NCBI GenBank assembly: GCA_020205615.1
Contig: CM035165.1
Span: 86,986,005 to 87,050,004 of the forward strand
Source of the DNA: Panax quinquefolius
Taxonomy: Eukaryota > Streptophyta > Magnoliopsida > Apiales > Araliaceae
Direction: 5' to 3'
DNA: 64,000 bases
Both the position numbers and the translations under genes were made by a program. This document shows, piece by piece, positions 33,671 to 45,866 of this stretch. The notes beneath the pieces were generated by a model. The model saw nothing but the letters and a program-made list of their open reading frames with translations. It was not told the origin of the DNA and ran no database searches. How positions within the stretch are numbered: the first letter of the stretch is position 1; each line of letters begins with the position of its first letter.

Positions 33671-35100
33671 TTATGGTTGTAGATTTAGCATGCCTAACTC
33701 ACTTATCAATTTATTAAATCTGGATTCATCTAGAGGCTTTGTAAAGACATCAGCAAGTTGATTTTTAGTAGGGATGTATTGTAAAAATATAGTTCCATTT
33801 TGAACATGATCCCTAATAAAATGATATTTTATTTCTATATGCTTAGTCCTAGAATGCATGACAAGATTGTGTGTTATTGCTATGGCACTTGTGTTATCAC
33901 AATGAACATGTATAGATTTGAAATCAAACCCATAGTCTGCTAGCTGATTTTTCATCCACAAGATTTGAGCACAACAACTTCCAAAGAATGAATGTATTCA
34001 ACCTTCTTTGTGGAGGTAGATATCTTGAGTTTTTGCTCTTGCTAAACCAGGACACAAGTCTGTTTCCTAGCAACTGACAAGTGCCACTTGTACTTTTTCT
34101 ATCTATTTTGCAGCCTCCAAAATCAGCATCTGTATATCCTGTCAGTTCAAAAGAGGACTCATTGGGATACCAAAGTCCCAAGTGAGGTGTGCCTTTGAGA
34201 TACCTAAAAATCCTTTTTACAACAAGTGTGATTCATTAGGATTAGCTTGGAATCTAGCACATATGCATGTTGCAAACATTATGTCTGGTCTAATGGCAAT
34301 TAGATATAGAAGAGAGCCTATCATACCTCTGTATTGAGTTATATCAATATTTTTACCTTTCTCATCTTTGTCAAGCTTGGTTGCTGGAGCAATTGGTGAT
34401 TTTATGGGAGAGGTTGATTCCATGCCATACTTTTTAAGTAAGTCTTTAATGTACTTAGCTTGGTTTATGAAGATTCCTTCATCAGTCTGCTTTACTTGCA
34501 ATCCAAGGAAGAAATTCAGCTCACCCATCATGCTCATTTCGAACTTGCTCTGCATAAGCATGGCAAATCTCTTACACATTTTTTCATCAGTAGAGCCAAA
34601 GATAATGTCATCAACATATATTTGAACTAATAAGACTTTGTCTTTATGCTTTATAAGAAATAATGTGGTATCTACTCTACCTCTAGTGAAACCATTTTCA
34701 ATAAGAAAGTTAGTTAGTGTTTCATACCATGCTCTAGTGCTTGTTTAAGACCATATAAGGCTTTTTCTAATCTATAGACATAATTAGAGAGAGTTGGATT
34801 GATGAAACCTGGAGGTTGCTCCACATTTACTTCTTCTTGAAGTTCACCATTCAGGAATGCACTTTTGACATACATTTGAAAGACTATGAATTTCATGTGG
34901 GCAGCAAAGACAAGGAATATTCTGATGGCTTCTAATCTAGAAATAGGTACAAAGGTCTCGTCGTAGTCAATGCCTTCTTCTTGAGAGTAACCTTTGGCCA
35001 CTAGTCTTACCTTATTCCTTGTTATTACACCATCTTCATCCATCTTGTTTCAGAAGACCCACTTCGTGCCACTGACTGGATGGCTTCTTGGTCTTGGAAC
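33671..35100 (-). pseudogene. Copia RT and RNase H, copy A
   Basis: [22 protein letters not shown] (about 34950-35010), [19 protein letters not shown] and YVDD at about 34605-34620, then [15 protein letters not shown]. RNase H: HCDNTSAIAITHNLVMHS and FTKPLDESRFNKLI, ending near 33690. A one-base loss near 34735 (after GLKQA) and indels around 33970-34040 break the frame. Confidence 0.9.
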
Positions 35101-36480
35101 TAATCTTCATACATTGCTTTTTTCAAACTGATTTAGTTCTTCTTGCATGACTTCTATCCAACTGGAGTCATCCATAACATCTTCTATCTTCTTGGGTTCT
35201 ATTTGTGACAGAAAGCTTAGATAGAAATACTCATTCTGGGTGGTAGCTCTAGTCTTAACTCTTGCATTAGGATCTCCAATGATTAAGTCTTGAGTGTGAT
35301 CTTTTGTCCATCTGTTTCCTATTGGAACATTTGACCTGATGCCTTCTTGTCTGAGTTCTTCAAGATCAATCTCTACTTCTTGATGTGGAGGTTCGTTGTC
35401 TAGCGTAGTTCTCTCTACGATCTCCTCTCATGGCTCGACGATCTCATTTTCTGGGACTACGATCGTGGTGTTGAGCTCGATGACCTCGTTCGTAGTGTCT
35501 GAATTGTCATTCGTAGTGTCTTAAGACACTGTTTTGTCCAAGTCTGTTTCATCAAAGATGATGTGAATCGAGACTTCAATACTCAGCGTGTTCTTGTTGA
35601 ACACTCTATAAGACTTACTGTTTGTGGCATATTTTGTGGCATATCCGAGAAAGATTCCTTCGTCTGACTTGGGATGGAACTTTGTCAAATACTATTTTCC
35701 ATTATTAAGAATATAGCATACACAACCGAATACATGAAAGTAGCTGACACTTGGCTTTCTTCCTTTCCACAGTTCGTAGGGAGTCTTCTTTAACTTAGAG
35801 TGCACAAGATATCTGCTTTGAGTGTAGCACGCAGTGTTAACAGCTTATGCCCATAAGTATTCAGGCAGACGGGCTGCTGCAAGTAGAGTTCTTCCAGCAT
35901 CTATCAAAGTTTTGTTCTTTCTCTCAACTACTCCGTTTTACTGAGGAGTTCATGGAGCTGAGAAGTTGTGACTGATGCCATTTTCTATGCAGACCTGGTC
36001 CATCTCAGAGAAGTCGAATTATCTACCATAATCACTCCTTATAGCCTTGATTTTCTCCCCTTTCTCGTTCATCACCAGTCTGAACATCTTGATTAGTTGG
36101 GAGCTTGTTTCATCTTTTGAGTTTAGAAAGAACACCCATGTGAATCTGGTGTAGTCATCCACTATGACCAATGAGTATCTCTTCCCTCCAAGACTTGTTG
36201 TTAGAATTGGTCCAAATATATCCATGTGAAGAAACTATAGAGGCTTGTTAATTGAGTTGACATTTTTGTTCTTAAATGAGCTTCTAGTCTGTTTTCCAAG
36301 CTGACAGGCATTGCATAGCCTTTCTTTGACAAAACTAAACTTGGGTAAGCCTGCTACTAGATCCTTGGAGGCCAGTTTTGACATGTTTTTAAAGTTGAGA
36401 TGAGACAATCTTCTATGCCATAACCAGATCATTTCTTCAAATGCTTTAGCCAGAAAGCATATTGTCTCGTCAGAGCTCAG
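35101..36480 (-). pseudogene. Copia integrase, copy A
   Basis: The HHCC zinc region lies at about 36300-36430 (WHRRLSHLNFKNMSKL, LCNACQLGKQ). The first catalytic Asp is in MDIFGP (36208-36225), followed by RSDYGR and a nonsense codon at 36019-36021 where copy B reads GREF. Further stops and indels lie downstream, and the Glu block is frame-disrupted near 35900. The linker to RT (35390-35540) holds several CTACGATC-type motifs. Confidence 0.87.
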
Positions 36481-36840
36481 TTGACCACGATTAACAGTGT
36501 AGACATTTCTTTCTCTTTTCCAGTCAGCTTGATAGAGGATATCTTCAGATCTCTGACTTGACATTGATTGTTGAGGAAGGTGACTTGATGACCCTTGTCG
36601 CAGAGTTGGTTTATGCTCAGAAGATTATGTTGTAATCCTTCCATATATACTACTTTCCTGAAGGACACTACACCATTCCCAGCTGAGCCATATCCTCTTG
36701 TCTTGCCAGAGCCATTGTCTCCGAAGATGACTGACGGACCCTCCTTCTCTATGAAGTTAGACAAGAGGGCTTTGTTCCCGGTCATGTGCCTTGAGCATCC
36801 ACTGTCCAGATACCAGGTTGTGATCGTGGAGCTCTGTTCC
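36481..36840 (-). pseudogene. Copia aspartic protease, copy A
   Basis: DSGCSRHMTGNK near 36770-36815, then GLQHNLLSINQLCDKGHQV at about 36580-36640. It matches the copy B protease and joins integrase without the solo LTR, giving the empty insertion site. Confidence 0.87.
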
Positions 36841-38943
36841 TGTGGTAAGATTAAACTCTCATTTTGGTACCCATACTTGCATGGGTCCTACTTTGTTGGT
36901 ACCCTTGGGAACCCAAATTTGCTTGATTTTGGGTCTCATATGAATAGGATTATTGTAGCATATTGCAGCCTTATGACCAATCTTATTACATACAAATCAT
37001 CTAATATGATGCATGTTTGTGTGTGTATGTGGATTCTTTCTCCATTTGGACTTATGTGGGTTCTTAGTAATTCATCCTTTATACTGGTTCTTCTTTTTCC
37101 ATGTATCCTTGTGATTCATGATTTGTGAAGAGTGAAGCTTAACTCTACTGTTCCTACCCAGTTGCTTCATGGAGTTCATTTTACTCGACTCTACGACCCT
37201 TCGAGGTTGGAGAGTAGTGACTAAGTTACTCTTCTATTTTTTGAATCCTAGGCCAGCATGGGATCCGTTATGCCTTGGAGCATGGATTGGATCAGAAAAG
37301 CAGGGAATGAATGTTTCTTCTTTCTATGAGGATTTCACAAATGTAATGTTTCTATTAAAATTTGAAAAATTACTAGAGCTAGTTTCATTTATCTTTTTCA
37401 CATATGGTTCAGAGGTAGATTCCCCAAAACCTAAACCTGTTCTGTCAGATGCACTTCTCTGACTGGAAATCAGGGAGTACATGGAAGAAGAGGATTTATT
37501 CCATGTAGAGATTGTCTTTTCTAGTTCCTCAATCTTAGAGGTTAGATTTGACTTTCTTTGTGCATTAAGTTCATTGGTTTGTTTTAAGACTTTATTCTCA
37601 GCTTCAAGTTTGGAGAGAGAGTTATTACTTAGAAGAGCTGTTTCCAGTTCTTCCTGAACTTTCTCTTTCTCTTGTTGTAGAAGAGAATAATCTTTAGACA
37701 GAACTCTGAACCATTTCATGTATTGATGCATATCAGATGTTATGCCATGTAGTGCAGTTCTTAAATCATCAATTTCTACATTATGAGAGTTAAAGTCAAA
37801 TACCTCATCTATACTTACTTCATGAATGTCAGAGCTCTTCTTATCCTTTTCATGTTTAGCCATTAGACAAAGATTTGATATTTGAAGATCTTCATCATCT
37901 CCAGATTCGGGAGTTGAGTAGTTCTCTTTCTTCTGGGGCCTCTTGTTGCCTTTGAGTTCTTTCTTTGAATTTGATTTCCTCTTTAGTTCTTTTCTAAGAG
38001 GTTTGTTGCATTTTGCAATGAAATGGCCAGGCTTCTTGTAGTTGTAGCATAAGTCATCTATCTGCTCTTGGATGTTGTAGTTGTTGACTTTCTTAGGTTT
38101 GCTGCTTCTTCCTTGACGCATGAACCTTTTGAGTCTTCTTACCAGCATTGCAAAGTCCTCATCATCATCTTCATCATAGTTAGAGTCATTTTCAGTGTTA
38201 GCTTTAGAGATGTTATCTGTTGCTTTAAGAGCAACCCATTTGTCCTTCTTTCTACCTTCAGATAGAGTTTCCGCTCGTTGAGTCATCTCCAGTTCATACG
38301 TGAGAAGGTTTCCATATAACTGTTGAACAGTCATTTCATTGATATTCTTTGATTCTCTGATGGCAGTGGTTTTGACATCCTACTTGCTAGGTAAAGCTCT
38401 CATGAACTTTATGATTAGATCTTTATTTGGATAGATCTTTCCAAAGGCTCGAAGAGATTTGAACAGAACATTGAATCTTTCGTAGGTGGAAGTGACATTT
38501 TCTCCTGGAACGTGGGCAAACATTTCATATTGCTAGAGTCAGAAGAGATTGCTTGTTTTCTATGAATTCTTCTGTTCCTTCATGCATGATGAGCAATGTT
38601 TCCCATACTTCCTTTGCGGGTTTGTTGTTGACCACATTTTCAAACATGTCATCTTCTAAAAATTGGAACAAAATGTTCTTGGCCTTTTTGTCGACTTGGA
38701 CAACTTTTTTTTCGTTGTCAGTCCATTCTGCTTTGACCTTGATCTGAATTCTATTTGGGTCGTCTAAAGTGGTGCAAGATTTGTAGGAACGTAGGTCCCA
38801 TTCTGAACAGTTTCAAATAGATCTTCATCTATTGAATCCATGTAGGCTTGCATACGAACTTTCCAGTTGGCGAATTTATCTTTGTTGCACATAGGTGGCT
38901 TACTACCTCCTCTAGTCTTTGATTCGCTTATCAGATGTGCCAT
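36841..38943 (-). pseudogene. Copia gag, copy A
   Basis: The start ATG is at 38943 (MAHLISESKT). The capsid part has NWKVRMQAYMDSIDEDLFET, followed by frameshifts. A 336-codon open stretch (38334-37324) holds the first zinc knuckle, here CYNYKKPGHFIAKC. The second Cys is changed to Tyr, so zinc binding there is probably lost. The coiled-coil segment LLQQEKEKVQEELETALLS follows. The second knuckle region near 36990 is also damaged. Confidence 0.87.
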
Positions 38944-38983
38944 TGGATCTACTTAAGCTTTGTAGGTTGTTTGATAGAACCTA

Positions 38984-38994
38984 CTCTGATACCA
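38984..38994 (-). other. Primer-binding site, copia copy A
   Basis: The minus strand reads TGGTATCAGAG two bases inside the LTR end, complementary to the 3' end of initiator tRNA-Met. Confidence 0.9.
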
Positions 38995-38996
38995 AT

Positions 38997-40467
38997 TGTT
39001 AGTTCCCAGAGACACAATAGTTATCTAGAAGGGGGGGGGGGTTAAATAGATATTTTAAAAATTCTTTTCGAAATACTTGTTAGTTTTATTAATGATTTAA
39101 TCACAACGAAATTGAGATTTGTTTTTTTCCTTTTAAGATATAACGAGTTAATAGGAGTTAAGCAGTTATGGCAGTTATGACAAGAATATAAAAGACACAA
39201 TGATTTTAAGTGGTTCAGAGCACTCAAAGCTCCTAGTCCAGTCTTCTATTCCTCGAGTAAGAAATCAACTAAGGATATCTTTACAATCTCTGAATCTCAT
39301 AGATTCCTTCAAGACCAATAGTCTTAGAACTTCTTAGTTCACTTTTAAACTCTTTAAGTCTAGCAGACTTGGTACTTCTCAGTTCACTTAGAACTCTTCA
39401 AGTCCTTCTGACTTAGAACTTCTTACTTCACTTGATAATAGTTGAGTTCTTGAATGGTGCTACTCAGTTGTCGTTAAGCTTGTGTTCGAAAGAACTAAGT
39501 AACTGAGCAAGCTTTCTTTTTCAGATCGTAGAGTTGAGCGTTGAGTGTTCTTCAGCGTTTTTGTTCAGTGCTTGCTTGATTGTTTTCATCTGCTCATGTT
39601 TTGCATATATGATGTCTTTGAAATGTATCCGTTTGAAGACATCCGTTGAAACATTAAATGCATTTCACATTTTTGAGCTCTAATGGAGACTTTTTGCGTA
39701 ACTTCTGATTAACAGTCTGGCCCACTGACACATCAGACTGCTATCTCACTTAACACCTGAAAAGGTGTTTTCTGCTGACCCATAGTACTTTCCTTAGCTT
39801 CTTAAATACGTCTCTTTATTATATACTAAGGATGACTGTTGTGTCATTGGAACTCCCGAGGACTTCAACGTTTATAATCCATTCCACATTTGTTGTGATT
39901 TACTCTTAAATAAATGGGCAAGGCTCGATGATTCTGATACAGACAGATGATGCTCTACGATCATGATCGTGGTGTCTTACCACCTTGGTGCTTGATCCGG
40001 TACTGATAGAAGAGAACACTATGATTTCTCTTCAGCATTGGCACACTACGATCTTAACTTGCTTGACTTGCAAACTCTACGATTCCGAGAGCACTCTATG
40101 ATTCTTGAGTTTGACTCGGCAGGAGTTTGAACTACTCTACGACTTCAGGAGAGGCCCTCCAAAGCAGACACACTACAATTCTCGATGCTCTACGATTCGG
40201 CCTTGGCTTCTACAATCTTTTGATCAGCTCGATAGACTACGATTCTGTTGAAACCTATCAATTATATCTCAAGATATAGATCAACCTAACATCTTTGATC
40301 TTTTCATCTATACATTCATTTACAGAATGATAAACATTAAAAGCTCAGATCAACCTAACAAGTTTGATCTACCACTAAGTCCTTGTACATGTATTCCTTG
40401 AAGGACTTTACATATAATCATGAATATTTACTTTCAACATCAAATTTAAATATGCAATCTTCCAACA
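38997..40467 (-). repeat. 5' LTR of copia copy A
   Basis: 1,471 bp, running on the minus strand from TGTTGGAAGATTGC (40467) to GGGAACTAACA (38997). It has a poly-G run at 39031-39041 and many CTCTACGAT(C/T) motifs between 39950 and 40240. A TATA-like CATATATGCAAAAC (minus) lies near 39600. It matches the two halves of the copy C LTR. Confidence 0.9.
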
Positions 40468-40937
40468 GAGTCCTTTCGAGTATTCAGGTGGCCATTCCTG
40501 ATCTTTTGGGCTCTGATTTGAGCCATCACCCCTCGGTTCACTTGCACTCGAATGAGGTACATAGGTTTTTTTATATTGAGTCACTTTACTCCCCCATTTT
40601 TGGTGAAAGTTTGTTTTAAACCCTGATGATATATAGGTTCCCAAGTTCACGCTGTCGAGGGGGAACTGGTTTAATGTTTTTGCCTTGTTCGAGTCCTTTC
40701 ATCCCCATTACCGGGCCCAGGTGAATTCCTGGGGTTTAGCGTCATTTTTTACTATTGCTACCCACTGCTGCCGCTAGGGTTATCTTTGCGCATTTATCGA
40801 AGAGGTGGTTTCATCAGAGCGAGTTTCTTCATCTGCTGAACTGTGAGGTTATGATGACGCCAATGGACTTGAGGTATATCACTGACTTAGAGTTTTAAGG
40901 AGCTAGGATACCTTTGGAGGCTGACTTTACTCCAGTG
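40468..40937. other. Spacer between head-to-head copia LTRs
   Basis: 470 bp. A plus-strand frame to about 40617 reads SHHPSVHLHSNEVHRFFYIE, and later fragments (MTPMDLRYITDLEF, about 40851-40892) look like decayed gag-like protein of another plant retroelement. This is probably the older DNA into which A and C inserted. The identification is tentative. Confidence 0.35.
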
Positions 40938-42053
40938 TGTTGGAGAGTGCATATTTTGATTTGATGTTTAAAGTAAATGCTCATGATTATATGTAGAGTC
41001 CTTCGAGGAATATATGTACAAGGACTTAATGATAGATCAAAATTGTTAGGTTGATCTAAGCCTTTAATGGTTATCATTCAGTAATTGAATGTATAGATAA
41101 AGAGATCAAAAATGTTATGTTGATCTATGTCTTGAAATGTAATAGATAGGCTTGAACCAGATCGCAGTCTATTGAAATCGATCAAGATTGCGTGTCAAGC
41201 GTAATCGTAGAGCATCAAGATCGTAGTGTGGATCGCTTTGAAAGGCCTCTCCAGAAATCGTAGAGTGGTCCAGACGTTTGCCGAAGCCAACTTAGAGATC
41301 GTAGTGTGCTCTCAGAAATGTAGAGTCTGCAAGACAAACAAGTGAAGATCGTAGTGTGCCAATCCTTAAGAGAAATCGTAGTGTTCTCATTTGATAACAT
41401 CAGATCAGGCACCAAGGTGGCAAGACACCACGATCTGAATTGTAGAGTATCATCTGCCTATGTCAGAAGCACTGAGCCCTGACCATTTGTTTAAAGATAA
41501 ATCTCAACAAATGTGGAATAGGTTATAAACGTTGAAGTCCTCACCAGTCCCAATGACACAACAAATATCCTTAGTATACAACGAAGGAAACGTATTGAAG
41601 AAGCTAAGGAAAGGACCATGGGTCAGAGGAAAACACCTTTTTAGGTGTTAGGTGAGAAAACAGTCTGCTGTGTCAGTGGGCCAGTATCAAATTCAGAAGA
41701 TGTGCAGAAAAGTCTCCATCAAAGTTTAGAAACATCAAACGCATTTAATGCTTCAACGGATGGCTTCAACGGATAGATTTCAAGGATCACATATATGCAA
41801 AACATCTGCAAATGATTCAACTAAGAAAGTATTGAACAAAATACTGAAGAACACTCAACGCTCAACTCTACGATCTGAGAAAACGAGAAAGCTTTCTCCG
41901 CTACTCAATTCTTTCGAACAAGTGCTTAACGGCAACTGAGTAGCACAAACCAAGAACTCAACAACTACCAATAAACTGAAGTAAGAGTTCCAAGTCAGAA
42001 GGACTTGAAGAGTTCTAAATCGTGAAGAACCAAGTTCCAAGTCGAACTAAGAA

Positions 42054-44635
42054 GGACTCAAGAGTTAATAAATGAAATTTATTTTCCTCATTTATTATTT
42101 TGAAATAACCAATTTCCTTATTTGAATAAGCTGAAAAGTTTTATTATCGTTGGGAATATTCGAATTAAATATTCGATATAAGACCCTTTTAATTATTAAT
42201 AAATGAAATATATTTTTATAAATAATCATTTATTATTTTGAAAAGTAGGGTTGATTTGATTAATGTGGATAGTTATTGCACCAATTATTGATTCTTCGTG
42301 AGAAGGCACTTGCTCAATAATTGTTACGGTAATTACTATTCATTATTTTATTTTATTGATTCAATAATTACGATTGATATTTTATATTATCGTTTGTTTC
42401 AATAAATTGTCATTACACAAGATTTTCCATTATCGGCTAATAATTCATATTATCCTAAATAATATTATTAGAAAACATTATTGGAAATGTCTAGAAAGTT
42501 CGTATTGAAGGTTTGGTCACCTAATTAATAGTTGAGAAATCTTTATTTTAAGCCCCTTTTCCGATAAAATAATTCATTTAAATATATTATTTTAATAATA
42601 TATTAATTTTATGGGATATAGATATTTTAATACAATTGTTGAAAATTAATATTTTATCTTTTTCGATAAAATAATTCATTTAAATATATTATTTTAATAA
42701 TATATTAATGGTGATATTTTATAATGAATGTGCGATATGTGAGTATATGAAGAGGAAGAGTATTTTTGTGGCATTAAATGATTAACACATGTTTTGTGTT
42801 CAGTGGACCCCATTTCTTGATCGAAATTTGATTATAAATTGTAAAATCGTCTGCTTGTGGATTTTGGTCAATTTCGCTTTGAATTTGGAAAAACTTTCTT
42901 CTCGCAAAGTTGTAGAGAATTGAATTTCCTATAAAAATTCGCTAGATTCAAATTTTCCGATAAAAGGGCTATTTATTATGAATTATCAAGTTTCAAGCTC
43001 AAATAATTGATTTTAGAATTTTAAAATATTTAAAATAGGAAAAACGTTTTTGGAATGTTTAGGTGGCCTCATTTAACATGTGTAGGAGATGAATTCAATT
43101 GGCAAGTGTAATATGAGGTTTTGGAAAATATATATTAATATTATATTAAATTTTTTACTTTTGTGTTCTAAGCATTTTCCTATAAATAGGTGTTTAGGTT
43201 TTATTTGAAAATCACACCGTAAACCCAAGTTTTCTCTTTTATATTATCGGCGTATTCTTGTGAGTATTTTGAGTATACTTTGAGTATTGCTATACGTTGC
43301 AAGTTCAAGTCATAGCCTATATCCTGTTTCAACTAAGAAGTACTTGCCTTTCGAGGTAAGGGATGTTATTTTTTCGAAAATGATATTATTTCTTCAATAT
43401 CATTATGCCGAAATATTGGTTGAAAATTTTTATCAAATTTGGAACTTTTTCATGTCTAGGTTACTATTCATGAGTTACTATTCACGAAGTTACTATTCAT
43501 GAGTTACTATTCACGAGTTACTATTTACGAGTACTATTCACTTAAGCATGATGATGTTTTTTGTGAAATTTCTATCTTTTGGTGTCGAGTTACTATTCAC
43601 GATACTGACACTATTCACGATATCTGGCACTATTCACGAATCACGACACTATTCACGTAAAAATTAAATTTTCATTTTTCGTCTAAAATATCTATTATGG
43701 ATACTAGCTTTTATTGTATCCATGTTTTGATCATTCTTGAATTTTAATCCACTCTGATTACTTATGAAGTATTTTTGAACTTGGATTGTTTAAAATACGA
43801 ATCCTTAATATTTGTTCTTTTGTTTCACCGGATTCGCTTTTCTTTGAAATATTTTTCATCATCCTCAAATCTAAATGATGATATTATCGAATATCTTTGG
43901 CCCGTAGTGCAAAGATGAATGATTTCTTGATGAATATCTTTGGCCCAGTGCAAAGATGAACAAGTGTTGAGATGAACATGACTCATCGATTAATATCTTT
44001 GGCTCAGTAGTGCAAAGATGAATGTGTGTTTAGTAATAACACGACCCGGTCGATGAATATCTTTGGCCAGAAAAAAGATGAATATTTGATTCCGGATATA
44101 TTTTGATTGATGTTACGAGGATAAAATATTGATGATGAACTTTTAAATTCATATATAGAAGATAGTAGTTTGCATTCTCTACTTAACTCTTCTAATGAAT
44201 TGTTGTTTCATTGCAGCTTATTGATTTAAAACCGGTTGTCTATTGTATTCTATTAGATTTTTCCTGTTGAAGACTAACGATAATTTGTTGTATATTATCT
44301 TAGTCATAATATTCTTTATCGGGCTAGTTGAGCTCACCCTTTTCCTTTTGTTCCATTTTTCTTCTCGTGGAGGCGAGAATGTAATGAGTACTAGTCGAGG
44401 TATGGAATGAAGGTTCTAGAGAGAGTTGTTTAGTAGTCCTCACCATTTTTGTAAAATAATGTATCAATAATTATGATGGGGATTTATTTGCGTGTGGATA
44501 TTGTCTAGATGGCAATATCTGTATTTAAACTCACAGTTTATATGTTGTAATAATAAAGTTGTAGTTATTTCTGTATCATGTATTTGGCGACTTAGAATGG
44601 GTTAGATGGAATGAACCTATTTTGGGGGCGTCACA
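42054..44635 (+). mobile_element. Solo-type gypsy LTR inside copia C LTR
   Basis: The 3' end is exact: TTTTGGGGGCGTCACA ends at 44635, followed by AAGAA. The 5' end is unusual: AAGAA occurs at 42049-42053, but the expected TGTAAGACCCC is not there, and the first ~210 bp differ from related LTRs. From about 42270 it matches the LTR at 23137-26475. It contains a TATA box at 43181-43189, CGAGTTACTATTCA repeats (43455-43660) and ATCTTTGGCC minisatellite units (43895-44080). No gag-pol is present. Confidence 0.75.
43181..43189 (+). promoter_or_regulatory. TATA box of gypsy LTR
   Basis: TATAAATAG follows CATTTTCC in the middle of the LTR. The same box occurs at 48011-48019 (+), 52255-52264 (-) and 59659-59668 (-) in the other LTRs at the corresponding place, so it is probably the element promoter. 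Confidence 0.65.
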
Positions 44636-44990
44636 AAGAAGTTCCTAGACTGCTGGTCTAGAAGGAATCTGTGAGATTCAGAAAGTGTAAAAGATATCTT
44701 TAGTGGATTTCCTACTCGAGGAGTAGAAGAGTGGACTAGGAGTTTTAAGTGCTCTGAACCACTTAAAACTGTTGTGTCTCTTACATTCTTGCTATAACTG
44801 TTATATCTGCTATAAATGTTATAATTGCCTCACTCTCATCAACTCAGCATATCTAAAAGGGAGATTAAACAAATCATAATTCCGTTGTGTTTTAATCATT
44901 ATCAAACTAACAAAGTAAAACAAAAAGAATTTTAAATATCTATTCAACCCCCCCTTCTAGATAACTATTGTGCCTCTGGGAACTAACAAT

Positions 44991-45000
44991 TGGTATCAGA
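44991..45000 (+). other. Primer-binding site, copia copy C
   Basis: TGGTATCAGA two bases after the LTR end, matching the initiator tRNA-Met complement for ten bases. Confidence 0.88.
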
Positions 45001-45041
45001 TAAGGTTCTATTATATAGCCTACAAAGCTTAAGTAGATTCA

Positions 45042-45866
45042 ATGGCACATTTACCAAACGAATCAAAGACTGGAGGAGGCAGCAAGCCACCTACGTGCAA
45101 CAAAGATAAATTCGCCAACTGGAAAGTTCGGATGCAAGCATACATGGATTCAATAGATGAAGATCTGTTTGAAACTGTTCAGAATGGGCCCTACGTTCCT
45201 ACAAAGCTTGCACCAACTACAGATGACCCAAATAAAATACAGATCAAGGTCAAAGGAGAATGGACAGATAACGAGAAGTAAGCTGTTTAACTCGACAAAA
45301 AGGCCAAGAACATTTTGTTTTAATCCTTAGAAGATGATCTGTTCGAAAATGTGGTCAACAGCAAAACAACAAAGGAAGTTTGGGAAGCACTGCTCATCAT
45401 GCAGGAAGGAACAGAAGAAGTCAGAGAAAATAAACAATCTCTACTGACACAACAATATGAAATATTTGCACACGTTCAAGGAGAAAACATCACTGCCACC
45501 TACGAGAGATTCAACGTTCTGCTCAACTCTCTACGAGCCTATGGAAAGATCTATCCAAACAAAGATCTAATCATAACGTTCATGAGAGCCTTACCAAGCA
45601 AGTGGGATGCCAAAATCACTGCTATCAGAGAGTCAAAGAATCTCCATGAGATGACTGTTCAACAGTTATATGGCAACCTTTATACATACGAAATGGAGCT
45701 GACTCAACGAGCAGAAACTCTATCTGAAGGAAGAAAGAAGGATAAGGGTGTTGCTCTCAAAGCAACTGAAAGCACCTCCAAGGTCAACACTGAAATTAAC
45801 TCTGACTATGATGAAGATGATGATTAGGACTTTGCAATGCTGTTGAAAAGACTCAGAAGGTTCATG
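45042..45866 (+). pseudogene. Copia gag N-terminal part, copy C
   Basis: ATG at 45042 opens MAHLPNESKTGGGSKPPTCN, then FANWKVRMQAYMDSIDEDLF. A stop at 45279-45281 and another at about 45321 interrupt it. A clean stretch from 45351 contains ERFNVLLNSLRAYGKIYPNK and ESKNLHEMTVQQLYGNL. An in-frame stop follows DYDEDDD at 45825-45827. The sequence breaks at 45866 in LKRLRRFMR-like codons, where a gypsy LTR begins. The remaining gag and pol must lie beyond the window if still present. Confidence 0.9.

Larger units (their letters stand above)
29594..40467 (-). mobile_element. Sirevirus-like Ty1/copia retrotransposon, copy A (defective)
   Basis: Nearly full structure on the minus strand: 5' LTR 38997-40467, primer site, gag, protease, integrase, RT, RNase H, env-like ORF and polypurine tract, with the truncated shared LTR (28943-29593) as its 3' LTR. 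Many stops and indels. It is the reference copy for interpreting B and C. Confidence 0.9.
40938..44988 (+). repeat. 5' LTR of copia copy C, split by a gypsy LTR
   Basis: The LTR starts TGTTGGAGAGTGCATA at 40938 and ends GGGAACTAACA at 44988. Without the insert at 42054-44635 it is about 1,470 bp, the same as the LTR of copy A. The 41190-41460 part holds about eight GATCGTAG(A/T)G motifs spaced 30-60 bp apart. A TATA-like CATATATGCAAAAC lies near 41788. Confidence 0.88.
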
